From contig OZ025789.1 of NCBI GenBank assembly GCA_964019425.1, positions 806,001 to 870,000 of the forward strand: a stretch of DNA of 64,000 bases, given 5' to 3'. The position numbers and the translations under genes were made by a program. Source of the stretch: Flectonema sp. DT1601. Taxonomy: Eukaryota; Euglenozoa; Diplonemea; Diplonemida; Diplonemidae. Below, piece by piece: positions 36,304 through 47,872 of this stretch (positions are counted from its first letter, which is position 1; each line of letters opens with the position of its first letter). The notes below the pieces were generated by a model. It had not been told where the DNA came from. It ran no database searches and saw only the letters and a program-made list of their open reading frames with translations.

Positions 36304-37594
36304 TTTTTTTTTTTTCACCAACAGGAGATGAAAATCTGAAGGAAAGAATAACACCTGTAACAAATATCTACTTGAAGCAATATTACAGAGCTATCAAAAA
36401 TATCAGATCAGCTTTAAATAAGACACCAAACTCCATTGTGTGTAATAACTGTTTTAAGGAAACATAATAATCAGTTCTGTACACTGATTCTCAAAGGAAT
36501 AATATACTTCAATACCAGAGTAAGTTATCATTTCTGTGACTAGGTTTTTGTGAAGTGGGGTTACAGGGGATTACTTGTTAAGATTTAAAACATTAGAAAA
36601 GAAGAAGAAAATTTTTTAAAAAAAAAAACTGCAGTCAGAGATATCCCACAGGGATAAAAGGCAATGCACCTTTCTTAAACTTTTTTCATTTCTGTGACCT
36701 CCTTTGGTGACTGTTGTGGAATACCAGTCAAATGTGGGTAAGTTTTAAATAAGGCATAAAGTATTTATTTATTCATTTATCTTGGAAGCCAAAAAACCAG
36801 GAAAAGCCCAACAGTAACAGTCAGATCGCTACCAGCCAACTGTGAGAAAAACACCGACCGAAGAAAGTAAATATTTTTGCAGTGAAATTGACTTCTGGAA
36901 AGGAAAAAACAAAAAAAAAAAAAAAAGGGACCCGAAATTGCCGCAGTCAGGCGTTTGACTGTTTTCAACCAGAAAACAACTAAGGAATTCAACGAGAATA
37001 AAAAACATAACGAAAAGAAATATATCCAAGTCATCTTCGGACAACAGACATACTCAACAAAGTCACCGCAAAAGAGGTGCGAAAATAGGATTTAATCAAA
37101 AAAAATTAAAACAAAACACAACCCGACAATAAACTAAAGAAGCCACTACTAAAGCGTTGCTTATTATTTACTTTTGGTATACCGTCTTAAGCCTTTGTTT
37201 AATATTCTTTTGAGTTAAAGAAAAGAAACGAGAAAAAAAAAAAGAAGAAAAAAAGCGAAACAGTGGGCACTTGCCAATAATATATAAACATTTAAATATA
37301 TAAAATAGTACTAAATCTTCAGACAAAAACAGTAGTGAGAAAATGTGTTAAGAGATTTTGTATGGCTTGGATTGGAGTTTATTGTAAAAAAAGAATATAG
37401 ATTCCATTGTAACACTGCGGAAAAACGTAGTTTCAGGACAACAAGATAATCTTATACTACTTGGTCCCCTTTTTCTTATCGTAAAAGAACCGATAATATA
37501 TAAGTTTGTTAGTTAGTTAGGTTAATTGAGTTAGCGTTAAAGTAATAGACTGAATAAAATGCTTTCGTTCCCCACTTGTATGACGGGATAAAAA
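36304..37594. other. 1.3-kb spacer
   Basis: AT-rich. The open frames near 36780-37040 have no acceptor before their ATG and are Phe-rich. A copy of short repeat R2 lies at about 37425-37470. No gene is supported. Confidence 0.55.
37425..37470 (+). repeat. Short dispersed repeat R2, copy 1
   Basis: It shares AATCTTATACTAC followed by a TTG(G)TCCC-like stretch, and GAAAAACG.AGTTTCAGG upstream, with copies at about 58700-58745 and 59295-59345. Function and class are unknown. Confidence 0.5.
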
Positions 37595-38623
37595 CTATTT
37601 TGAAAAAGTTGCCTTCGCATTTTCAATCGCTTTCTTCGGATCAGCTTTTGCCTCAGCTACAGTAGACGCAATGGTAGTTGTCACATTAGTGACTGCTGCA
37701 GTTCCCTGAACCTGAAGATCTTGAATAGCACCTCTACCAATCTCTGCTAAGGTAACCTGATTAGGTTGTTGAATACCTGCATATTGATAATCAGGAAGGG
37801 GAATAACGAGATGGCATTCCCTCCAAGCCCAATCAAGAATACCAAACGCACTGGTTGCTTGATTCGTTGATGCTGTTCCTACAGTTGGTTTTACATCAAA
37901 TAATCTATGAACAGGACCCTGTCTAGTATACACAAGTATACCATGAGGAATAACCCTCGAATGAGGTAATGGAACACAACATGGAGTCGGGTCTTCTGTG
38001 TCTAACTTGACTGCTAAATGAATACTAACAATGTCTTCAAGTGGTATTCTAACGCTGGGATGCTGCTTGCTGTCAGCAACAAATAATAAACTTTTATTTG
38101 TACACATCATTGACCCAGCAAGATGAGTAAAATGAGGAAGTGGATCTTCTGTAGTAACGGTATTCACGAGGTTAACGCAGTAGTCGTGGTAAACAAGTTT
38201 TTCAGTTTCTTGTAGTTCTGGGTAAGCCTTTTGGTAGCGTTCTTCAGCGTGTTTGTCAAGTTTTTCAGCTACCATGTCGTGTGCTGATTGAGTAGCACCA
38301 GTTTTAACTTTATCAAGTTTGTGAGAAACGCTGTTTAACTTTGCATGTGCCTTGTCCATAAAAGATCTTTTTTCTTTCTTCTGAAGCTGACCTTGCTTCT
38401 CATGATACTCACTGCTTCGATCTGCAAGTTCCTTCTCTCGTCCTTCCTTTTCAAGTTCACGCCTTCTGGATGGCGCAGGTAAATCACTCTTAGCACCCGG
38501 AAGAGGAGCTCTTGTCACTATATCAGTTTTGTATAAACCTTCAACAACTGCATGCCTTACTATTGGGTCCACATGCATGTGAAGCATCGACGCTGTAGGG
38601 GCAGACGGTTGTACATCAGACAT
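37595..38623 (-). CDS. GRAM/PH-like domain protein with coiled-coil N-terminal half
   Basis: A single-exon 342-aa protein. Residues 1-50 are Pro/Ala-rich, 52-90 are strongly charged and helical, and 90-130 resemble an amphipathic helix-rich segment. Residues about 140-265 look like a GRAM domain: LAGSMMCTNKSLLFVADSKQ followed by RIPLEDIVSIHLAV, the typical strand-turn-strand with a small residue before a hydrophobic strand. The last 60 residues are Ala/Thr-rich and helical. GRAM domains bind phosphoinositides or other lipids, so a membrane-contact or trafficking role is possible but unproven. The acceptor TTTACGCAG ends at 38634, 11 nt upstream of the ATG. Confidence 0.75.
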   Translation of the reverse strand: MSDVQPSAPTASMLHMHVDPIVRHAVVEGLYKTDIVTRAPLPGAKSDLPAPSRRRELEKEGREKELADRSSEYHEKQGQLQKKEKRSFMDKAHAKLNSVSHKLDKVKTGATQSAHDMVAEKLDKHAEERYQKAYPELQETEKLVYHDYCVNLVNTVTTEDPLPHFTHLAGSMMCTNKSLLFVADSKQHPSVRIPLEDIVSIHLAVKLDTEDPTPCCVPLPHSRVIPHGILVYTRQGPVHRLFDVKPTVGTASTNQATSAFGILDWAWRECHLVIPLPDYQYAGIQQPNQVTLAEIGRGAIQDLQVQGTAAVTNVTTTIASTVAEAKADPKKAIENAKATFSK

Positions 38624-39204
38624 TTTGTTGGAACTGCGTAAAGGAAAGAATAGTTATTAGAGTCCTACTTGGGTCATTTCACATGTATGAATAGCTGTAA
38701 TCAAGAAAAACTTGTAAAAAACGCATACTGTGAAAACCGTATTTAATTGCGCTGATCTGATGCATAGAAATGCACTTATCCGCAAGGCAAAGAAGGCCCA
38801 CATACGAAAGAAATAAAAATAAAGAGAGAAGAAAAAAAAAAAACCGAAACGGGAACAAAACAATTTAAAGTAACTGTTAATAGCGAAAAATCTGTGTTCC
38901 TTGCACAGAAATGCAAGCAGCCAAAGCATTGAGAATAAAGTTCACCAGGACTAGGCTTTGTCTGTAGATCAACATACCAAGAGGCTACACAGAAATATTT
39001 GCCATCTTCAAAACCGCTTTTTCATTCTCTAACGAAAAAAACGAAACTTGAAACTTAAAAAAAAAAAAAAAGAATATTAAAATAGTAGTAGTTACGGTAG
39101 GTTAATATTTTTTTTCAGAAAGCACGAAACAAACTGATTGTAAATGAGCGGTGTGCAAAAGATAAAAAAAAAAAACAGAAACTATTGTGTAGCAGGTCAG
39201 CACA
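38624..39204. other. Intergenic spacer
   Basis: AT-rich with A runs near 38830, 39060 and 39165. A minus-strand frame at 38657-38929 is Phe/Cys-rich and not credible as a gene. Confidence 0.55.
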
Positions 39205-40527
39205 TTATTCCCTCGCTGACCTGGGAGAGTCTTCAGTAGATCGATCAAAGCTCCCCCAATACCTCTCGGAAATTGATTCTAGTTCTTCCTCTCCGGGTAC
39301 TTGGATATCAGAACGTCGCCGACTGATGCATTCAAAACTAAGGGAATTAGTGTTATCTATTGTCCAACCATTCACACCTGACTCTAAGAATGGATTTGAA
39401 GGAGGAATTGGATTAGACTTTACTGGACGAGTACTACCAGAAACAGGTCTTCTTAAATCACGATCAGCTGAGTGATGTTGATATTCAAATGATGGGTTCT
39501 GAGGTATGGGTCCAGTTCCTGAAGAGCTACAAGGAGCGGATGATGGAGAACAAAGACGAGGAGAATACGCCGTGCCGTTAACAGGCATTGAAAAAGGAAT
39601 CTTCTGCTGTTTTGGTTGCAGCTGTGAAACTGTCGGACAGAGTGAAGGTGAACTTGTTTGCTTTCCTCTGAGCCCTGCTGCCTGATCTAAAAATTCATCT
39701 AACGCATCCCCTGCTACTGGTTCTCTTTGAGGTGTTGGTAATGTGTCAGCTTCTGGTCTCGGAGTTCGAGACACAGAGACGCTGACTAAACTACATTGTG
39801 TACCATACGGGAAGTCCACAGATTTTGGAAGCGAACCGTCTCCTGGAGAGTATGTCAGCGGCACTGGAGCCTGTTTGTTATTTACATTCAGAAGCAGACT
39901 TAGTGGTGTGACTAAACGATGTGATGATTTTAATTATCTTAACATACCTTCAGAGTAAATATTCTTCGTAAGCTACACCAAGATCCGAGAGTGATGCATT
40001 CTAAGGTTTTGTGTCTGCTACTCGCTCCAAAGCAAGCCGATAGCAGTTGAGGCTGTGTTGTTTGTTTTACATGAATTCCTCACTACTAACATGACACGAG
40101 TGTCAAGGAGACATGAACCACATACCAGGTCTATACAAAGAAGCATCCAGGTATCGCGAGGGAGTGAAAATGGAAGCTTCGCAACGTCACCTTGTATGAC
40201 TGCTTGCTGTCTCTGCATATTGAAAGTAATTCTCTTACGAGAACTGGCACCAGATTTAAGACCAGATGTATCTTCTAGTACCAAATCGAGACACGTTGAT
40301 CCAGTTGGAGCGATTAATTGTAAAGCTAATATTGGATGAGATAATCTAAGACCTGGTACCTTCTGAGATCTAGGTAATGAAACCCTCGTAGAGTCGCCTT
40401 CTAACACTAAAACACTACATCGGAGTAGTTTATTATACTCCCTCCTTACCATCTTTGAATGATTAGTTCCAATATCAGATAGTGCCCCCTGAGGTGTAAA
40501 CACCTCACAGACGGGGCGGTTTTGCAT
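39205..40527 (-). CDS. CFAP20-domain protein (CFAP20DC-like)
   Basis: Three exons, complement(39205..39870, 39948..40052, 40126..40527), give 390 aa. Introns are 77 and 73 nt, both donors GTATGT and both phase 0. Residues 1-170 follow the CFAP20 domain as in human CFAP20DC (C3orf67): CEVFTPQGALSD, SVLVLEGDSTRVSLPRS, LDLVLEDTSGLK, LPRDTWMLLCIDL and RRIFTLK, the last matching the RKIFTLK that closes the human domain. The rest is Ser/Pro-rich and probably disordered. CFAP20 itself bridges ciliary doublet tubules; the role of CFAP20DC is less well known. It ends 5' to the PG-rich ciliary gene's stop, with 382 bp between them. The start ATG is 14 nt from the CTCTTCAG acceptor at 40541. Confidence 0.88.
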
Positions 40528-40909
40528 GTCTAATGTCAATCTGAAGAGAGGGGAAATTACTTTTCTCTATATAATGACTAACAAGAGTCAGGTATTTCAC
40601 TTACAAAAAAATCGAATTCATAGAAAGCATTGCTCTTTAGAAAAAGAACACGAAGTATGAATATCAATCACGTTAAGTGATAATATAGTTAATACAAGTG
40701 AATACAGAGTGTTCAAATACACCCACAGCTCCTTTAGGTTAGTCGTCTCACAGTAGTAAGAAGGCTTCGCTACCTAAATAATCGAAGAAAAAAAAAAAAA
40801 ACAGGAAGAAAAAAATATAATCGAAAACCACGTAATTTGACTAGAATATAGTTCTTGAAAAAAACAAACTCGCTCAGAATCAGATTTCCGTTTTCTTTAG
40901 ACTTCAGTT
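40528..40909. other. Short spacer between two ciliary-type genes
   Basis: AT-rich with an A run near 40790. It holds the pyrimidine-rich acceptor at 40543-40541 and nothing else I can identify. Confidence 0.55.
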
Positions 40910-43900
40910 CTAAACCAGAGGTTTTAAAGGCGACGCTGCTTGAAGGGCTTTGTTATATGTATGTTTATTCCAATTGTCTCTACGCAAGTCATAACTGTGT
41001 GGTACAAGGTCCGTTGTTGAACCAGATAATGCTTTAGTCCAAGCAGACCTGTCTAAATGCGTTGAACTAAACGCATTTCCTACTCGAGGTGACATATTTG
41101 GATTGACTGGATTATAGTGACCAGGTCCTCCCCCAAGAGTTCGATTAGTGGTGTCAGGTTTCCTGCAAAGAGGCATCGTCCCTTTTGTTGAAGTAACATG
41201 TTGAGACCTGTTTTATATTAATATTTACTAACAATACGAAGTCTTATTAATCGCCGGATTCATACAAAAAGAGAAGAATTATTAAAACATAAAAGTAACC
41301 AGTTCGCGGAGTAAACACTTCTAACAGGCAGAATGTGACATTGAAAAATCACCACGAACAGACACGCAGTTCGCCTACTTCGACCAAGCAGAATGCGACA
41401 GTATGCGGAAAAAGTATGAACACAACATTTGGAACGAAGAGGATAAGGGCGAAGCTTGTGAACCAAAAACTTCGGCAAGAAACGATAATTTGAATACCAA
41501 ACTAAGACACGAAGTTCTTGGCAGCAGCTGTTGTCAGTGGGAAGTCAGAATTGACTATCGCTCATGTTGTATAAAGCGACAATTGAACAAATGTAGGGTT
41601 AGGTTATCATCATGTGGGAGTATTAGAAGGGTGAAGCTTGTGAACCAAAACTTCGGCAAGAAACGATAATTTGAATACCAAACTAAAACTAAGACACGAA
41701 GTTTCTTGGAAGCAGCTGTTGTCAGTGGGAAGTCAGAATTGACTATCGCTCATGTTGTGTAAAGCGACAATTGAACAAATGTAGGGTTAGGTTATCATCA
41801 TGTGGGAGTATTAGAAGGGTGAAGCTTGTGAACCAAAACTTCGGCAAGAAACGATAATTTGAATACCAAACTAAAACTAAGACACGAAGTTTCTTGGAAG
41901 CAGCTGTTGTCAGTGGGAAGTCAGAATTGACTATCGCTCATGTTGTGTAAAGCGACAATTGAACAAATGTAGGGTTAGGTTATCATCATGTGGGAGTATT
42001 GGAAGAGTGAAGCTTGTGAACCAAAAACTTCGGCAAGAAACGATAATTTGAATACCAAACTAAGACACGAAGTTTCTTGGAAGCAGCTGTTGTCAGTGGG
42101 AAGTCAGAATTGACTATCGCTCATGTTGTATAAAGCGACAATTGAACAAATGTAGGGTTAGGTTATCATCATGTGGGAAGGGTGAAGCTAGTGAACCAAA
42201 ACTTCGGCAAGAAACGATAATTTGAATACCAAACTAAGACACGAAGTTCTTGGCAGCAGCTGTTGTCAGTGGGAAGTCAGAATTGACTATCGCTCATGTT
42301 GTGTAAAGCGACAATTGAACAAATGTAGGGTTAGGTTATCATCATGTGGGAGTATTGGAAGAGTGAAGCTTGTGAACCAAAAACTTCGGCAAGAAACGAT
42401 AATTTGAATACCAAACTAAGACACGAAGTTTCTTGGAAGCAGCTGTTGTCAGTGGGAAGTCAGAATTGACTATCGCTCATGTTGTATAAAGCGACAATTG
42501 AACAAATGTAGGGTTAGGTTATCATCATGTGGGAGTATTAGAAGGGTGAAGCTAGTGAACCAAAACTTCGGCAAGAAACGATAATTTGAATACCAAACTA
42601 AGACACGAAGTTCTTGGCAGCAGCTGTTGTCAGTGGGAAGTCAGAATTGACTATCGCTCATGTTGTATAAAGCGACAATTGAACAAATGTAGGGTTAGGT
42701 TATCATCATGTGGGAGTATTAGAAGGGTGAAGCTTGTGAACCAAAACTTCGGCAAGAAACGATAATTTGAATACCAAACTAAAACTAAGACACGAAGTTT
42801 CTTGGAAGCAGCTGTTGTCAGTGGGAAGTCAGAATTGACTATCGCTCATGCTGTATAAAGCGACAATTGAACAAATGTAGGGTTAGGTTATCATCATGTG
42901 GGAGTATTAGAAGGGTGAAGCTTGTGAACCAAAACTTCGGCAAGAAACGATAATTTGAATACCAAACTAAAACTAAGACACGAAGTTTCTTGGAAGCAGC
43001 TGTTGTCAGTGGGAAGTCAGAATTGACTATCGCTCATGCTGTATAAAGCGACAATTGAACAAATGTAGGGTTAGGTTATCATCATGTGGGAGTATTGGAA
43101 GAGTGAAGCTTGTGAACCAAAAACTTCGGCAAGAAACGATAATTTGAATACCAAACTAAGACACGAAGTTTCTTGGAAGCAGCTGTTGTCAGTGGGAAGT
43201 CAGAATTGACTATCGCTCATGTTGTATAAAGCGACAATTGAACAAATGTAGGGTTAGGTTATCATCATGTGGGAAGGGTGAAGCTAGTGAACCAAAACTT
43301 CGGCAAGAAACGATAATTTGAATACCAAACTAAGACACGAAGTTTCTTGGAAGCAGCTGTTGTCAGTGGGAAGTCAGAATTGACTATCGCTCATGTTGTA
43401 TAAAGCGACAATTGAACAAATGTAGGGTTAGGTTATCATCATGTGGGAGTATTGGAAGAGTGAAGCTTGTGAACCAAAAACTTCGGCAAGAAACGATAAT
43501 TTGAATACCAAACTAAGACACGAAGTTTCTTGGAAGCAGCTGTTGTCAGTGGGAAGTCAGAATTGACTATCGCTCATGTTGTATAAAGCGACAATTGAAC
43601 AAATGTAGGGTTAGGTTATCATCATGTGGGAAGGGTGAAGCTAGTGAACCAAAACTTCGGCAAGAAACGATAATTTGAATACCAAACTAAGACACGAAGT
43701 TCTTGGCAGCAGCTGTTGTCAGTGGGAAGTCAGAATTGACTATCGCTCATGTTGTGTAAAGCGACAATTGAACAAATGTAGGGTTAGGTTATCATCATGT
43801 GGGAGTATTGGAAGAGTGAAGCTTGTGAACCAAAAACTTCGGCAAGAAACGATAATTTGAATACCAAACTAAGACACGAAGTTTCTTGGAAGCAGCTGTT

Positions 43901-45268
43901 GTCAGTGGGAAGTCAGAATTGACTATCGCTCATGTTGTATAAAGCGACAATTGAACAAATGTAGGGTTAGGTTATCATCATGTGGGAGTATTAGAAGGGT
44001 GAAGCTAGTGAACCAAAACTTCGGCAAGAAACGATAATTTGAATACCAAACTAAGACACGAAGTTTCTTGGAAGCAGCTGTTGTCAGTGGGAAGTCAGAA
44101 TTGACTATCGCTCATGTTGTATAAAGCGACAATTGAACAAATGTAGGGTTAGGTTATCATCATGTGGGAGTATTAGAAGGGTGAAGCTTGTGAACCAAAA
44201 CTTCGGCAAGAAACGATAATTTAAATACCAAACTAAAACTAAGACACGAAGTTTCTTGGAAGCAGCTGTTGTCAGTGGGAAGTCAGAATTGACTATCGCT
44301 CATGTTGTATAAAGCGACAATTGAACAAATGTAGGGTTAGGTTATCATCATGTGGGAAGGGTGAAGCTAGTGAACCAAAACTTCGGCAAGAAACGATAAT
44401 TTGAATACCAAACTAAGACACGAAGTTTCTTGGAAGCAGCTGTTGTCAGTGGGAAGTCAGAATTGACTATCGCTCATGTTGTATAAAGCGACAATTGAAC
44501 AAATGTAGGGTTAGGTTATCATCATGTGGGAGTATTAGAAGGGTGAAGCTTGTGAACCAAAACTTCGGCAAGAAACGATAATTTAAATACCAAACTAAAA
44601 CTAAGACACGAAGTTTCTTGGAAGCAGCTGTTGTCAGTGGGAAGTCAGAATTGACTATCGCTCATGTTGTATAAAGCGACAATTGAACAAATGTAGGGTT
44701 AGGTTATCATCATATTTTAATTGTTTACGACATGCAGTAAGTATACAAGTCTAATTACAAACCTTGTTTTATCAAATATATCACATCGGGTGTTTGTGAC
44801 CTTCATTGCAATTGCGAAACAACTATCGAGAGTGTAGGTACCAGGCCCAGGCTGTGTTTGAATGAGATATTTAAATATTTTTTTTTGGAGGGAAAAAAAA
44901 AAAAAAGGGAGAGAAATACAAACCTTACCAATAGTTTCCTTGCAAACTAAATTGGTATCTCTGGAAGGAGGTATTAGGTGCATTCTCATTTTGCGATAAT
45001 CAGAAGGTCTGATTTGTGAACTGTTTGCGAGCAGTTTAAGACTCTGATTAGTCGAAAGTTCAGAACTGGTAGGTTTATAACTTGATGTTACTTTCTTAAA
45101 TGATGAAAACAACGGAAGACCTGAAGCCTCTGGCGCCGCCTTCTTCACTTCACAGATAACTCTTGGACTGCATCCAAGAAGTGATGTTGGAAACTTCTTT
45201 GGTGGTGATGGTCTCCTGAATCTCTTGCTATCACTTCCTCTGGGAACCAAACTTTCAAAATTCGTCAT
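40910..45268 (-). CDS. SPT/SHIPPO PG-rich repeat protein (STPG-like), intron with satellite
   Basis: Three exons, complement(40910..41207, 44763..44851, 44924..45268), give 243 aa. Introns are 3,555 and 72 nt with donor GTTTGT in both. The protein carries PGPGTY at the start of exon 2 and GGGPGHYNP in exon 3, the PG-rich turn that defines sperm-tail/STPG microtubule proteins, in an otherwise basic, Ser/Pro-rich, disordered-looking chain. Known members bind ciliary or cytoplasmic microtubules. The frame joins cleanly across the long intron (phase 2 to 1 nt), so the exons are probably one gene although 3.3 kb of satellite lies between them. The start ATG is 28 nt after TATCACAG at 45297. Confidence 0.75.
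41451..44713. repeat. Intronic satellite array A, about 18 units of ~173-190 bp
   Basis: Each unit contains AAACTTCGGCAAGAAACGAT, GCAGCTGTTGTCAGTGGGAA, GACTATCGCTCATG and TAGGGTTAGGTTATCATCAT. The TAGGGTTAGG string occurs 18 times, on average about 182 bp apart. Units differ by two indels: presence or absence of an extra AAAACT near the AAACTAAGACACG segment, and of AGTATTAGAA (or AGTATTGGAA) near the AAGCTT. Neighbouring units with the same variants alternate, which indicates unequal exchange. The array lies wholly inside intron 2 of the PG-rich gene. Short reading frames within it repeat with the array and are not genes. Confidence 0.97.
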
Positions 45269-45661
45269 TCCATGTGCCGTTAATTTCTTGTTTTTTCTGT
45301 GATACACACAAAAACTGATGACACTTTTGTGACCAAAATCCTGTTTGCGAACATTAATATTTTATAATCAATCATCAGATATATTAATAATTCATAATCA
45401 CAAACTATGAATAAGAGTCAATGTGATAATAATAATTACGAAAAAAAATTATAATCGAAGAGAAGAAACCTAACAAAAACAACTCCTAAATGAGGGCGAA
45501 ACAATAGTACAGTAAAAAAATTTTCACTGAAACAAACATAAAACGAAGCAATCTCACAGGGTGAAAACCTGTAAAACGATTTTAAGGAGATGTGTAGGTA
45601 CTTCAATCTTCTGAAAAAGTTAGAAGGTTAGTAAAATAGAGAGGAATTGAACAAGGCTAAG
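45269..45661. other. Short spacer
   Basis: AT-rich sequence between the PG-rich gene start and the end of the first CHMP4-type gene. No gene is seen. Confidence 0.55.
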
Positions 45662-46438
45662 TCAACTACCAATTAGCATAGCCTCTGCTGTGACTGACTC
45701 AGTAAGAAAGGGTTTAGGTTCACCAAGAGGAAGAATAGCAGGAACTGTTTGTGAAATAAAGTCATCGACAGGTCCCAACTCAGAAAGTAAAATTTCTCCA
45801 TCGAAATCATCATCGACGTTGTTGTTTGCGAGTATATTATTAACTTCCTCGACATCGTCGTGGTGTGATTTTATATTTGAAGTGACGTCAAGAACTTCTT
45901 CCACATTAATTTTATCTTTCATTTGAGTATTTGCAAGTTTCAATGTAACAACTACTTCGTTAGAATTTAATGTTTCCGTGATCTTTGAGAGTGACTCCTC
46001 CATAACATCAACCTGTCTAATAAGGATCAACAAGGATGCCTCTTTCTTCCTCTTTTGTTTCATAATCCCAATTGCACGTTTCTTGTCACCAGCCTTTAGA
46101 AGAGCGACAGCTTCAAATTCCTGTTTTTTTTATTTTTTTTTAAAAAAAAAATATACGTAAAAAAAAAAAAGAATTAAAAATATACACACCAGCTGTTTTA
46201 TTTTTTTTTCTGTAATGGATTGTTGCGTCATGAGGTGGTCAATGCCACATCTGAGTGTTTCCTATTTTTGATTTGTTTTTAAACTTAAAGCAAGTGAGAC
46301 ATGATTCTCACTCATGATAAAGAAACAAATATTACAAACCACTGCAGTATCAGTTTCCGTATCTGAAGTTTGCTTCAGCGGGGGTATTTCAGTTGTTTTG
46401 TACCCCAAGATGGCCCACAGAAATCCAAATAAACTCAT
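45662..46438 (-). CDS. Divergent CHMP4/Snf7-family ESCRT-III subunit (copy A)
   Basis: Three exons, complement(45662..46120, 46190..46261, 46340..46438), give 209 aa. Introns are 69 and 78 nt (donors GTGTGT, GTTTGT), both phase 0 and at the same two positions as in the two CHMP4 genes upstream. It begins MSLFGFLW, like the MSxFGxLF start of CHMP4. It continues with the basic alpha-1/alpha-2 hairpin (KKIKQLEFEAVALLKAGDKK, IMKQKRKKEA) and an acidic C-terminal half (NNNVDDDFDGEILLSELG). ESCRT-III filaments constrict membranes in endosome sorting, cytokinesis and repair. It is much more diverged than copies B and C and may have a specialised role. The acceptor CCTTTCAG ends 15 nt upstream of the ATG, at 46453. 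Confidence 0.8.
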
Positions 46439-46493
46439 ATTGGTTATCAACCCTGAAAGGAATATTATTTTAAGGTGGTGGGTACTTAACGTC

Positions 46494-46534
<41 letters not shown>

Positions 46535-47033
46535 TGAATAAAAAAAACCTAACCCTTTTCAATGTTAGACGGGAAATATTTTAGGTAGGCAGTTGGGAGG
46601 AATTGTAAAGAAAATAACAAAAATTTGTGAAAAAAAAAAAAAAACGGAATTGAGCGAAAAAAAAAAAAAATAGAAGTTATTTCAGTTTTTTTCTTTTCTT
46701 TTTTGAGGCATAAATAGACGCGCACCTGGCGTACACGAAAGCAGCCCTTAATTTTATGTGCTGGTATCGAACAGGCGTGAAATAAATATTGACGAGAAAA
46801 AAGGATACAGAATTATTAGTGAGCAAGATCGGTTTGTTTGTGGAAATCAGGTTAGAATACCATATCGTGAGAAGCTGTAGCATAACACAGAGGAACACTG
46901 TGGGCATCCAGAAGTTAGAACAAGCCAGTGCCCACGTGTTTTGTTTTGTTACTTCCACCTTGGCATCGAATGCCACGCTATTTTAACTAAAAGAACAGAA
47001 CAGTAACGAAGACCAGAACACTCAACTAAAGAT
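46439..47033. other. Spacer between CHMP4-type copies A and B
   Basis: It has A runs near 46505-46535 and 46630-46670. A hydrophobic minus-strand frame at 46677-46976 has no ATG near its 5' end, so I do not call it a gene. Confidence 0.5.
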
Positions 47034-47872
47034 CTAGTTGGGAGCAAGAAGGTCAGCGAGTAGCGACTCGTCCTCCTCCTTTTGCTTTTCAGCTGCAGTT
47101 ACTGCGGGTTGAGCTACAGGAAGAGGAGCGAGAGTTCCAACCTCAGCGCTGTCTAGTCTGGCCTCGAGATCGTCTGCTGCTAAGTTTTCCAAGTCAGCCA
47201 GAAGCTCGTCATCATCGTCATCATCAGCGAATGGAGTAGCGAGGATTTCATTAACTTCAGTTATTTCTCTGTGCTGCTCAGCTATGTCTGCAGCTACTTC
47301 TGCAACATCATCGACGTCTAACTTTGATCTCTCAAGTTGATGAAGAACTTGTTTTTGCATATCTACGAGTACTCTTGCGTTCTCTTGTTCAACCATCTTA
47401 CTCTGAGTCTGCATTAATCCATCAGCCTGAGCATGTGAGTTGTCTAATTCTTTCTCTTTATGTTTCTTTCTTTTCATACATTGAATCGCACGTTTCTTTC
47501 CGGCTTCAGTACGAGTTGCCAAGTGCTTCTTGGCTTGTTCCTCCTGTAGGTGAATTATTTAATTGATAAATAAGATACCAAACCACCGTAAACGAATCCT
47601 ACGAGGGTTACGGGTGGACATACCAAATCGTTAATCTCCTTTTCGAGAACGCGTTGCCGTTTTTGCATGTTATCTACCAGTCCTGAAATTCTCTGTTGGT
47701 TGGTTTTGTTGATCATATTTATTTGTTATCGTTCATTCGTGGTGAACGAAAAAAAGGAAAGTTTGATACACACCTCACTGGTATCGCCTACTGAAGCCGT
47801 TTGTCTTGGAAGTGGAGCTGGTTGAGGCACAGTCTTTGAGCCGCCTCCAAACATCTTTGATAAAAAAGACAT
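47034..47872 (-). CDS. CHMP4/VPS32 ESCRT-III subunit (copy B)
   Basis: Three exons, complement(47034..47543, 47624..47692, 47774..47872), give 225 aa. Introns are 80 and 81 nt (donors GTATGT, GTGTGT), phase 0. MSFLSKMFGGGSK is the typical CHMP4 start. RAIQCMKRKKHKEKEL matches the basic helix of Snf7, ADIAEQHREITEVNEILATP matches the family linker, and the acidic region DDDDDDELLADLENL precedes a C-terminal helix (EDESLLADLL) of the kind that contacts Vps4 or Bro1 proteins. Its last exon is nearly identical to that of copy C over about 465 nt, with three synonymous differences, while exons 1-2 and introns differ widely. The acceptor TTTCACTCACAG ends at 47885. Confidence 0.93.

Noticed and set aside
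36777-37044. Overlapping Phe-rich minus-strand frames
   Set aside because: No acceptor before the ATG, composition of homopolymer translation, and no motif.
42222-43860. Identical short frames within satellite array A
   Set aside because: They recur with the repeat period and are by-products of the satellite.
46677-46976. Hydrophobic 99-codon minus-strand frame between CHMP4 copies A and B
   Set aside because: It has no ATG near its 5' end (the first codon is GTG), and an ATG that follows the nearest acceptor is in another frame and stops at once.
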